Assembly (NCBI RefSeq): GCF_014633365.1
Contig: NC_068349.1
Coordinates: 33,990,753 to 34,054,752 of the forward strand
Source: Diospyros lotus
Taxonomy: Eukaryota; Streptophyta; Magnoliopsida; Ericales; Ebenaceae
Direction of reading: 5' to 3'
DNA length: 64,000 nt
The translations under genes and the position numbers were made by a program. The notes under the pieces were generated by a model. The model did no database searches, was not told the origin of the DNA, and saw only the letters and a list, made by a program, of their open reading frames with translations. Positions 23,118 to 34,167 of this stretch are shown here, piece by piece (position 1 is the stretch's first letter; each line of letters opens with the position of its first letter).

Positions 23118-24379
23118 TAGATATATAAAGTACATATTATTATGATTATAATGTTAATATCAAAATTTGTATATTGTGTATATTTCTTATGATATTTATT
23201 TTTATTTTTAATTAAAATAAAAATAAATGCAAAAATAAGAAAACAAATTAGAAAGAATACTACATTAATCTAATGTTTGATAATCATTCCGAGTATTCTA
23301 AAATTGATTAGGATTTAAACTTTTAGAGATAAACCTTATTTATTGCATGATTTCTAGAGAGATTTTCAAAGACATCTGTTTTGTGCTTTTGGTTCTGTGA
23401 ATGTCTCACGAGAGACTTTTCTGGAAGACCTTTTAACCTTCATAGATCTCCTTTGGTAGGAGTATGTTGAGATGCTCCTAAGGACCCCTTTGCCAAGAGG
23501 GTCTCTTGGAGTGTTTTTGTGCAAGACTTTATTCTTATGTTTCTGGGCTTGTCATCTGTGGGCATTCATGATTCAGTTAGTATATACTCATTAGGTCATT
23601 ACAAAAAAATGGCATTTAGCGAAGTTTTTTTTGCATTTAGCGGCGGTTTTGAGCCGTTGCGGAGCATTTAGCGGCGATTTTGACCAATCGCTGGAATAAT
23701 AGCCGCTAATCATATTTTTTGCAGCGATTTTAAAACCATCGCAAAATTAGTGATTTAGCGGCGGTTTATAAAATATATAGCGGCGGGTGAAAAATCACCA
23801 TGAAAATTATAAAAAAAATTAAAAATTTTAATTTTAGCTGCGGTTTTTCAACCGCCGCAAAAATAAAAACAAAATTAAAAATTTTAATTTTAGCGACGAT
23901 TTCTAAAACTGTCGCTGAAATTAAAACAAAATTAAAAATTTTAATTTCTCCCACGCTGACCCGCCCACCCGCTCGCTTGGACCCGTCCGTGCCCGCGCAG
24001 TCACGTGGCTGCATGTCCGCGCACCACGTGCCGAGTCTGGAAATCTCTTTCCCTAGTTTCGAACCCACAACCTCCACTGTACACGTGCATGCGCACGACC
24101 GTTTGATCTGCCAAGCCCTCTTGTCATGTAACCGCATATATAAATTATATATCAAAACAACCACTATTTTCCAGAATTATATTTTATATTTTTTAATATA
24201 AATTAAAAAACATTAATTAATTTATTATTTTTTAAAAGAGTAAAGGAATAAATTAAAAATAAATTAAATTAACTAAATTAATTGATTAAAAATAAAAAAT
24301 ATATATATATTTTTTAAAATTATTAAAATTTTGTTAAATTTATTTTTATTTTAATTTTTTAAATTAAATTTTTAATTAA

Positions 24380-26255
24380 CTAGTGGTGAACCCATGTGAT
24401 ATATGGGAGAGTTTTATTTTAAAATAAAAAAATAAATTTATTATTTTAAATAATTTTAACAGAATTGATAATTATAATTTTTTTTAATCTTTAATCATGT
24501 TGAAAAAATTTAAGTTTACTTAATTATTCACTATTCAATATACTAATGGAGAACACTTTTAATTCAATATACTGTCATTCAATGTATTAAAAAATAATTA
24601 ACATATTAAATAGGTCACTTGAGAAAATACTTATAATTTTTTTTATTATATTATATTTATTTATAAATAAATATTTTCACTTAAAAATGTTCGTTATTTT
24701 TTATTTATTATATTATAATTATAAATATAAATTAAAACTCTTAAATATGAGTAAGAATAAGTTTTTTCAATAATAACAAAATTTTAAAAAAAATAATTTT
24801 GATTTCTTCCATAGTTTTAAAAATATGATACCTTAAATATTAATTAGCATTGAAAAACCCTAACATTTGACAACCTTAAATAATTTTTTATGAATTTGTT
24901 AAGACATCACATTTTCAAGACTATAATATAATTATTAAAGTAATTAATAATTAATTAATCACTACCTTTGATTTAATACAAGTTTTTGAGGGAAAAAATT
25001 TACCATTGATTGACACTTGGCAAAATACTTTATTTGACTATCATATTTTAATATTATATAAATATACATAGAATAAAGATATAAAAATAATATTTTAAAT
25101 AAATGGATAATTTTTTATGACTTAATTAATAGTTTAAGTTCTCTATTAATATTTCTCATAAAACTCATGCAAATTTAAGACAAAACAATTAGCATTAAAA
25201 AAATCGTATATTTAAAATTTATTATTAATTTTACAATAATTAGTACATATTATTTCAAAACAATTGAAATATTTAAATTATTAATGCAAATTACAAAATA
25301 TAAATTATTAATGCAATAAGTATTAAACGCAAATCATTAATACACGTTTTGAGGGAAAATTTTATTACTACTTATTATTTCAAAGCAATTGAATGATTTA
25401 AATTATTAATGCAAAGTACAAAATGCAAATTATTAATGCAATAAGTATTAATTGTAAATCATTAATACAAGTTTTTGAGGAAAATTTCTTTTTTCAAGAC
25501 TATCCTACTTTTATATATATAAATATGTAAATTACAAAATATAAATTATTAATGCAATAAGTACTAAATGCAAATCATTAATGCAAGTTTTGGGGAAAAA
25601 TTTTATTACTACTTATTATTTCAAAGCAATTGAAAATTTTAAATTATTAATGCAAATTACAAAATATAAATTATTAATACAATAAGTGTTAATTGCAAAT
25701 CATTAATTAATGCAAGTTTTGGGAGGAAATTTCTTTTTTTAAAACTATCCTACTTTTATATATATAAATATGCAAATTACAAAATGTAAATTATTAATGC
25801 AATAAGTACAAAATGCAAATCATTAATACAAGTTTTGGGGGAAATTTTATTACTACTTATTATTTCAAAGCAATTGAAAATTTTAAATTATTAATGCGAT
25901 TTACAAAATATAAATTATTAATACAATAAGTATTAATTACAAATCATTAATGCAAATTTAGGGGGGAAATTTCTTTTTTCAAGACTATCCTACTTTTATA
26001 TATATAAATATGCAAATTACAAAATGTAAATTATTAAAGCAATAAGTACTAAATGCAAATCATTAATTTAAGTTTTGGGGAAAAATTTTATTACTACTTA
26101 TTATTTCAAAGCAATTGAAAATTTTAAATTATTAATGCAAATTACAAAATGTAAATTATTAATACAATAAGTGTTAATTGCAAATCATTAATTAATGGAA
26201 GTTTTTGGAGAAAATTTCTTTTTTCAAGACTATCCTACTTTTTTATATATAAAGA
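24380..26255 (-). mobile_element. Non-autonomous Helitron nested in the CACTA element
   Basis: Read on the minus strand it starts with TCTTTATATATAAAA at 26255 and ends with CTAG at 24380. A short hairpin (stem CCCAT/ATGGG, about 24391-24407) lies about 11 nt from the end. Host A and T flank it (T26256, A24379 on +), as expected for insertion between A and T. These are the accepted structural hallmarks of plant Helitrons: 5' TC, 3' CTRR with hairpin, no terminal inverted repeats, no target duplication. No Rep/helicase gene is present. About half is a minisatellite built from its own 5' end. Confidence 0.75.
25240..26255. repeat. Minisatellite of about 242 bp inside the Helitron, about four units
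   Basis: The landmark TATCCTACTTTT recurs at about 25501, 25746, 25986 and 26231, spacing 240-245 nt. Each unit ends with the sequence that forms the Helitron 5' terminus, and is itself made of two half-units that each carry an ATTATTAATGCAA-type motif and an AAATCATTAAT-type motif. Units differ by substitutions and small indels. Confidence 0.85.
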
Positions 26256-27009
26256 TTTTGCAATTAATTTAAATTAAATTTTTAATTTCTTTTTAAGATT
26301 TTATATTGCTTTTTATTAATTTAATTCAATTTAATTTTAATTTTAATTTTGAATTATTTAATTATTTTTAAATTTAGCGGCGGATAAAAACTGCCGCTAA
26401 ATTAAAATTTTTAATGAATTTTGCAGCGATTTTTGAAAAACGCTGCAAATGTTAATTTAATTTTAATTATAAATTATTTAATTTATTTTTAATTTAGCGA
26501 CGATTTTGAAAAACCACCTCTAAATTAAATTTTTAATGAATTTTGCGGCGATTTCTAAAACCTACCACAAATGTTAATTTAATTTTAATTATAAATTATT
26601 TAATTTTTTTTTAATTTAGCAGTTGTTTTAGAAAACCGCCGCTAAATTAAATTTTTCATGAATTTTGCAGCAGTTTTTCAAAACCGTCACAAATGTATTT
26701 TTATTTTAATTTTTATTTATTTAATTATTTTTTAATTTAGCGGCGATTTCTCAAAAATCGCCTCTAAATTCAATTTTATTTTTTAATTATTTAATTATTT
26801 TCTAAAATTAGCGACGGTTATTTGAAAACCACCACAAAATTGAACGTTTTAATGAATTTTACAACGGTTTTTAAAAACCGCTACAAAATGTTAAAAAAAT
26901 GGCCGCTAAAATAGTATTTTGCAACCGCCGCAAAATTCTATTTTTTGCAACGATTTTAAAAGCCATCGCAAAAAAATCGTCGTTAAAAATCAATTTTTTT
27001 GTAGTGGGT

Positions 27010-28480
27010 CCTTTTGCACCAAATCTTTTTCCACTAGTCTCCCTTTGAGTTTTTCTCAACATTAATTTGGGTCTCCTATTAAATTTATTTGACTAGATCT
27101 TAGTCCACAAACACATAAGAATAATTATAATTTTCACAAGAAAAAGACACAAGTTGTCTCATTTAAGTGGTCACAAAATTAAGATGTGAATTTTATTATT
27201 GAAACACCATGAATATATATAGTGAGAAACCACACACATGAACATATAGAATCTTTTAGAGAAAACAACATTTTTGTTTGATATCCACTTCTACATTTAC
27301 AAGAATTAGAGTAGGAGAAAATATTATTTATATGTGACATTTTCATGTTTTGGCACTCACATAATTATAAGTATTTCTTTAAGGTATTGACAACACTTAT
27401 TTATAAATTATCAACTATTTTTAAAAAAATATAAACATTTTTGTAGTACGTAAAAAGTATATAATAATAAAAAAATAGAAAAATTCTTAAAACTCTATAA
27501 TTTTATAAATATACTTATAACACTTCTTTATAGTTAACAGTATTACCAAAAGTTGATATTAATTAATTGAAAAAATAGTTATAATTTTAAAAATATCAAA
27601 TATATTATTATCAAACCGTTTTTTTCCACAAAATTAAAAGATAAATGTTCAATATAAATAATTTTTGCTAATTCTTTCCTTTTTTTTTCATCGGTACAAA
27701 TAAAAAATGGAAAATGTATTTCTAATTATTTTTAAAATCTTATAATTTTACGATTTAAGTTTACGATTTGATTTTATGAACTCTCTTTCGATCTCATTTA
27801 AAATCTCGATTTTAACAACCTTATTTGATTAATATTCTTTATTAAATCTTATACATTTATATTAATATGATAGACAATATAATATATCAACGCACGAGTA
27901 TCATAAAAAATACCAAATTTGAGTATAAAAATAATATGTTTGTTGTATTTAATGGATCGTTTGGATCATTTGGTTATGCATTGACTTGTGAAAGCTTTTA
28001 AATGACTTTTGGGGGGGGGTTAAACGTATTGGCGCACGCACACACAAAAAAAAATCTACCGGCAATGAAAACAAATAATAAATTTTGTTTTTCATGAAGC
28101 AAGACCGAATATTTTATTGGAGAATCTTTATAAGAGATTCCGAAATTATTGATAATGAAAAGATAGAAATACTGATATTAAAGAAAATATTTTTTTAAGT
28201 ATAAACAAGATGTGAATCAACGCAATTAAAATATAAGGTAAGATAAAGATTGTAGTTGAATACAAGAAATCAAGATATTTATTTTCTTTATTTTCTATTT
28301 AAAAATATTCTTTTCTTTTCTTCCTTTATTTAACAAAAAATAAGGAGATTGGAAAATAGACTAAACAAACAAATTAAGGCTAAATTTGCATTACAATTGA
28401 TAAGTGAGAGCTGTAAAAGCAAATAAAGCACAATTTTGGGCAAGACTGAAATAACAACAAAATAACCCCAACCAAACTAA
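27010..28480 (+). repeat. Upstream flank of unit 3 (ZFWD copy 2)
   Basis: Continues 590-1405 and 3957-4630 of unit 1 without the solo LTR; it provides the clean empty target with ACCTT near 27820. Very similar to unit 1 by eye. No gene. Confidence 0.75.
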
Positions 28481-28515
28481 ACTAAACTAAACGCCATGGG
28501 AACCTATATATACAA

Positions 28516-28555
<40 letters not shown>

Positions 28556-29249
28556 TTGAGATTGGATAGGGATTAGCTTTGGGGTTTTGAATTCGAATCT
28601 GGATTTTGATTACGTTTCGGATTTGGATATGGATTTCGAAGCTATATAGAGACAGAGGAGGGAGGGCTGCGTCGATCAGTGTTTGTTTTGCTGTCATTCT
28701 GAACGGATCAATCGGTAAAGATTCAAGAATCGAGCGACCGGCGACCATTTTCGAAGGAAGGCCTTTAATCTCGACTTCAGGTTTGCATATCTCCCATCTG
28801 CGACCGATCTTTCTTTATCAGCATTGATGGTTGAGGGTTTTCTTTTACCGCAATCGTCAAGGTGGCTATGGACTGATAGTTTAGGGTTTTCTCGTACCGC
28901 AATCCATGAAGAAGCCGTCAAGAAGGCTACGGCGACCGTAGTCTTGACGGCTACGGCGACCGTAGTCGGTTCCGTGTTTTTGAGTTGTCCGTATTCGCCC
29001 TTTGGGGATTGGAAATTTTGGAATTTTGTATTCAGGGCATGGAAATCCCGGGTTCGTTCACTGTCTTCGGCTTGCAATCGAGAAATCCGAAGGCTCAGTG
29101 GTGTTATGGGGATAGGAGATCCAGAGATTTTGGTCTTGATCGGTTTCTTGGATTTGGAATTTGGACGGTTTTCTTGATGAAAGACGGACGCTGTTGGCTA
29201 CAGACTTTACACGTCATTAATTAATTAAATATCTCTCTGTGCATATAGC
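28481..29249 (+). promoter_or_regulatory. Promoter and leader of ZFWD copy 2
   Basis: TATATATA at 28505-28512, then a (GA)n run at about 28518-28553, then about 700 nt of leader, nearly identical to copy 1. A 21-nt insertion near 28943, a local duplication of GGCTACGGCGACCGTAG, is specific to this copy. The upstream frame present in copies 1 and 3 is broken here by a 1-nt loss near 29110. The base context of the start is ATAGCATGG. Confidence 0.5.
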
Positions 29250-31906
29250 ATGGCTACCGCAGCGGCAAGAGTTTCAGAGAGGAGGCAGGGGTCAGGTTTT
29301 CATCGGCGGCAATCCAGAGGAGGAGGAGGAGCGAACGTTATTTGTGCATTTTGGCTTGAGGGGAGGTGCAGTCGACACCCGTGTAAGTTCTTGCACGCAG
29401 AATCAGGATCAGCGGCCTCACCGCGACCTAAACAATTCCAAGCCCACAAGTCAAGAACCTGGAAGAGGACTCCCGGCAACAGCAGTACTGTCAAGAATTC
29501 ATCCGTGTTGTCTGGTGGAGAGGATGGACCTAAACATATTAATGATACTGAAAGAGTTGAAGACGAAGTTTGCCGGCACTGGCTTTCTGGAAAGTGCGTG
29601 CGTGGCGAGCACTGCAAATACTTGCACTCGTGGTCCTGTGGCAATGGGTTTTCAATGTTCACGAAGCTAGAGGGGCACAGCAAGGTGATTGTTTGAAATT
29701 GAACAGTTGTTCCTGGATTGTTTGGTTCCTGCATTTTCTTTTACTTGCAGTATGTGAATAACATTAATTTTGGGCACAATACATAGGCTGTTAAAGGGAT
29801 TGCACTTCCTTCTGGCTCCTACAAACTTTACACGGGTTGTAAGGACAAAACCGTACGAGTATGGGACTGCAATACTGGTCAGGTCAGTATAATTACCTCC
29901 ATTTGCACTGGCCTCTTCTTATTGATAAATCTTGATTTCCCTGCAATATATAAATTGACGTGTTGTATCAATTCTACGCATGGAAAATGCACAGTGCGTT
30001 CAAGTGGTTGATCTTCCGGGTGAAGTTGGGTCGCTGATCAGTGAGGGTCCATGGGTATTTGTGGGCACGGAAGATGCTGTTAAGGTACTTTACATTTTGG
30101 CCTGAATGCACGATTGTTAATTTTATTTCCTAATGTGGTGGTCAAAATTTTTTAATTTTTTTGTGGGTGTTGCAGGTGTGGAACACACAGACGGGCAATG
30201 AACTGACGCTTCTCGGACCAGTTGGACTAGTTCGTGCTTTGGCCACCACGGATGATACACTTTTCGCTGCAACACAGGTATATACTTCATGGATTTGTTA
30301 GTTGTTTCGTAGTTTCGCAATTCTCCATTGAATACTCATTAGAAAAAATATAAAGAGCCCACTATGATTGGTTTTTGATGCATATGTATGCTTCCATATT
30401 GTTGATAAACATATGTTCTCTTTTGAAAATTGAGTCTCCTTATGTAGCTAGCTAACAATGTGTGGTCTTTTCTTGAGTGTATTTGCATGTAGGTAACGGT
30501 GTTTTGTCTTTTTCCTTACATTTTTACTTCTTTTCTCTTTTAAAAAATTAAGATGCATGCTTGAAGTTAGCCTTAGATTTGCCAGGCAATCTTCTCACTA
30601 ATCTTCTTTTTCCTTCTGTTGTAATATCATAATTTGTATGTTCTGAAGTTTTTTTTTTTCCTGTTTTTTTTCTTTTTACCATAGGATGGCACCATATTGG
30701 CCTGGAAATTTAGATTCGAAAATGAACCCCCTGAATTACTCGCGTCACTGAAGGGTCACAGTGGTGTTGTTATTTGTCTTTTTATTGGAGCAAACAAGAT
30801 CTACTCCGGTTCGATGGACAACACAATAAGAGTAAGTTGCTTGGCGTTCTAATCTTCAATTGATCTGTTTTGGCCTATCATTTAGGTTGACCGCTCATAT
30901 GTCTTGGCTTCCATGGGTTTCAGGTGTGGGACCTGAATACCTTGCTGTGTGTCCAAACACTACAAGGACATACAGGTGCCGTTATGTCTGTTCTTTGCTG
31001 GGACAAGTATTTGCTGTCCTGTTCTTTGGATGGAAGCATAAAGGTTGGGTTTTTTTTTGTTTTGTTTCTGCTTTTAGTTCAGAATAGCAGCCCCTATTGG
31101 TATTATATACCATTTTCCTCTGTTCTGATTGTGTTTTTCTGAGCAGGCTTGGGGTTCCACCGAAGCTGGGGACATGGAGATGATCTACACTCATGAAGAA
31201 GAACATGTAATGACTATTGTGAATGAATTTTTTGCACTAGCTAGCTACATCCATCCCCTGTATTGCATTTCTCTGCATGCATTTAATAAGTTAAAATTTG
31301 TTCTTTTTTGCTTCTTTTCTCTCCTTTTGTCTTTTATGTTCTCTATTAGTTCAAAGAATTTTAGCTCATCCAAACGTAGTGGCCGCCAAAAGCTCACACT
31401 TGAACTGAATCGTGGGCATTTTCTTTTGTTCAAGAAGCATTTTGGTTCATCGTCCAAACTTAGAGGCCAAAAGCTCGCAGTTGAACTAAATAAGATTGTA
31501 AAATTCCAATCGGTCTGATGTTTCAGGGTGTTCTTGGCCTTTGTGGGCTTAATGATGCTGAGGGCAAACCTATTCTGCTCTGCTCATGCCACGACAACTA
31601 TGTCCGGTTGTATGACTTGCCAACGTAAGTATGAAACAGATGATACACACGTCTCCAAATGTCTCCTCTTTTTTTTTTTACAGCACAAACAATTAACCAA
31701 CCAACCAAGTGATTTGATTTTATGAAAATGAAATGGGTTTTAGGTTCGCTGAAAGGGGCAAGCTGTTTGCAAAACGAGAAGTGCGGGCAATTCAGATTGG
31801 CCCAGCAGGCACAGGCCTCTTCTTCACCGGGGATGCAACGGGCCAAATAACAGTGTGGAAATTGGATGCAGAGTCGAAGAAGAAGACGTCGTCGTCTTCA
31901 TCATGA
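29250..31906 (+). CDS. CCCH zinc-finger and WD40-repeat protein (ZFWD family), intact copy 2
   Basis: Nine exons with GT-AG introns: 29250-29684, 29787-29882, 29995-30084, 30176-30277, 30685-30831, 30924-31043, 31147-31206, 31527-31624, 31744-31906. The spliced CDS is 1311 nt, 436 residues, close to Arabidopsis ZFWD proteins. Two CCCH fingers: C32-x7-C40-x4-C45-x3-H49 and C108-x7-C116-x5-C122-x3-H126. From about residue 139 to 430 a WD40 propeller follows (VRVWD, VKVWN, YSGSMDNTIRVWD, LLSCSLDGSIKAW, ITVWK). CCCH fingers usually bind RNA and WD40 propellers bind proteins; this family is plant-specific and its cellular role is poorly known, so an RNA-associated adaptor role is inference. The start is the first ATG of the finger frame. 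Exons 2-7 are all in phase 0. It is the only copy with WD Trp171 and a full last repeat. Confidence 0.93.
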
Positions 31907-33480
31907 GCCAGCCAGCCAGCCAACCATTCTGTGTGCTGTAAACTCAACCTCATTCGTTCATGGAGATTGGAAGCTCAACCTTCTGTGTAGATATATTGCT
32001 CGTTGAGATTGGATATTGTGCGGTATTAATTTTGAATATTTTAATGCTTATGTTATGATGCATGGTCAATTCAATTGAACGACACTGTTCTTGCTTGATG
32101 ATTTCAAGATGTAGCAATATCTTATGTAGGGGGGTTGAAAGTGCTTGATTATTATGGTTATTGAAGTGCATGCCTTGGTAAGAAATTTGCGTGAATTTTG
32201 TGATTATGCATGATTGAATTGTGTGATGCTTGTCTTGTTAATTATCCCTGGAAGTTAGTTCTAAACAAAGTTTAAGTAAAAAAAGGGCAAAAAGAAATGG
32301 AAAGAAAAAAATAAAAAGAAATGAGACTTTATCTACTCCAATGTTTCCTGTTGCTCAGTAACTGGGGGTTAGACATGACACCCGTGCCAACTTTCACGTC
32401 AAACGGTGACTTGAAATATGAGTATGCAAAGCACTCTAAGCTTATGACTTGTTGAGTAACCGGGTCCTTACATCACAAATGGTAGCATTCGCGTCAAAAG
32501 ACAAGTGATAGTTTAGGGAAGAATGTGTGTCCCAAAAAAAAAAAAAAAAATTCAAAAAGCCCTAATATGCTAATTTGTTTGTGGTAGTAGAAAGGGACAA
32601 TCGCAAGGTTTGATTATTGCATGATTTAATTGTGTTGATTATAAGATTTGCGTGAATTTATTTAGAGATGCGTATGGATATGAGAGTAATAGTATTGGCA
32701 TGATTAACCCTCTTCTTTGGTATTGTTGGATTTTGAATTATTCGTCAAGTTTTGATGGTGTTTGATCTTAATCTTACTTGACTATGTACAATAGCATAAT
32801 CATACCTATAGGGCTTTGGTTATTTCCAAAATGTTATTCGCACGCTGAGCAATCTGATGTAATATATTTACATTGATATATTGAATTTCATGTTTGATCA
32901 ATACAAGTGAATGGTATATTGAGACATTCCCGAAGATCCCTTTGCTGAGAAAGTCTCTTATTTTTGTGCGAGACTCTATTCTTATGCTTTTGGGCTTGTC
33001 ATTTGTGAGTTTTCGTGATTGAGTTAGTATGTATTCATTAGGTATTTTTGCTCCAAATTTATTTTCGTTAGTCTTTCTCTAAGTTTTTTTCTCAACATTT
33101 TGTTCTAAGTCTCTTATTAAATTTATTTGACTAGATCTTAGTTCACAAGCATATAAGAATAATTATAATTTTCGCAAGAAGAAGACACAAGCTGTCTTAA
33201 TTTTCGCAAGAAAAAGACACAAGTATGATATTCTTTCAAATATCATCAAGACGCGAATCAACGCAATTAGAATTTAAGGTAAAATAGAGATCGTGATTGA
33301 ATACCAAAAAATAAAACCCATTTCCTTTCTTTTCTTTCTTTATTTAACAAAAAAAATAAGGAGATCGAAAATAGACTAAACAAACTAACAAAGGCTAAAA
33401 TTGCATTACAATTGATAAGCGAGGGCTGCAAAAGCAAATAAAGCACAATTTTGGGCAAGACTGAAATAACAAGAAAATAC
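31907..33480 (+). repeat. Shortened spacer between copies 2 and 3; no gene
   Basis: The 3' flank of copy 2 differs from that of copies 1 and 3 after about 20 nt. Later parts resemble pieces of the downstream flank (32350-32530 like 9770-10010), and 32930-33480 resembles the upstream flank with large gaps. A short duplication of the GCAAGAA.AAGACACAAG motif lies at 33175-33225. An A-run of 17 sits at about 32534. Confidence 0.6.
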
Positions 33481-34167
33481 CCCCAACTAAACTAAACGAC
33501 ATGGGAGGCAGGGATTGGGATTAGGATTCGGATTTTGAATTCGAATCTGGATTTTGATCTCGTTTTGGATTTGGATATGGATTTCGAAGCTGTATAGAGA
33601 CAGAGGAGGGAGGGCTGCGTCGATCAGTGTTTGTTTTGCTGTCATTCTGAACGGATCAATCGGTAAAGATTCAAGAATCGAGCGACCGACGACCATTGTC
33701 GAAGGAAGGCCTTCAATCTGGACTTCAGGTTTGCATATCTCCCATCTGCGACCGATCTTTCTTTATCAGTATTGATGGTTGAGGGTTTTCTTTTACCGCA
33801 ATCGTCAAGATGGCTATGGACTGATAGTTTAGGGTTTTCTCGTACCGTAATCCATGAAGAAGCTGTCAAGAAGGCTACGGCGACCGTAGTCGGTTCCATA
33901 TTTTTGAGTTGTCCGTATTCGCCCTTTGGGGTTTGGAAATTTTGGAATTTTGTATTCAGGGCATGGAAATCCCAGGTTCGTTCACTGTCTTCGGCTTGCA
34001 ATCGAGAAATCCGAAGGCTCAGTGGTGTTATGGGGAATAGGAGATCCAGAGATTTTGGTCTTGATCGGATTCTTGGATTTGGAATTTGGACGGTTTTCTT
34101 GATGAAAGAGACTACAGAGCGATTGTTCACGTCATTAATTAATTAAATATCTCTCTGTGCATATAAC
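33481..34167 (+). promoter_or_regulatory. Leader of ZFWD copy 3, lacking the TATA/GA segment
   Basis: Collinear with the leaders of copies 1 and 2 from about 33530. The segment with TATATATA and the GA repeat is missing: the sequence passes from ACATGGGA directly into the GATTGGGATTAGG part. The 124-codon upstream frame (33772-34146) is open and ends 21 nt before the main ATG. Confidence 0.45.

Larger units (their letters stand above)
23597..27006. mobile_element. CACTA-type non-autonomous transposon, 3.4 kb, hosting a Helitron
   Basis: Ends CATTACAAAAAAAT (one substitution from CACTA) and TTTTTTTGTAGTG, flanked by the 3-bp duplication GGT (23594-23596 and 27007-27009). Unit 1 shows the uninterrupted target near 590. 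Both subterminal regions (23620-23920, 26370-26990) are dense in direct and inverted GCGGCGGTTTT / AACCGCCGCTAAA-like motifs typical of transposase-binding sites. A GC-rich block (23945-24125) differs sharply from its surroundings. No transposase frame, so it needs an autonomous partner. Confidence 0.85.

Noticed and set aside
24050..24125. tRNA-like GTTTCGAACCC motif
   Set aside because: No cloverleaf or acceptor stem could be built around it by eye; a chance B box or SINE remnant is more likely.
25240..26255. Regular repeat array considered as CRISPR
   Set aside because: Units of about 242 bp without short repeats and unique spacers, in a plant genome, with Helitron end sequence in each unit.
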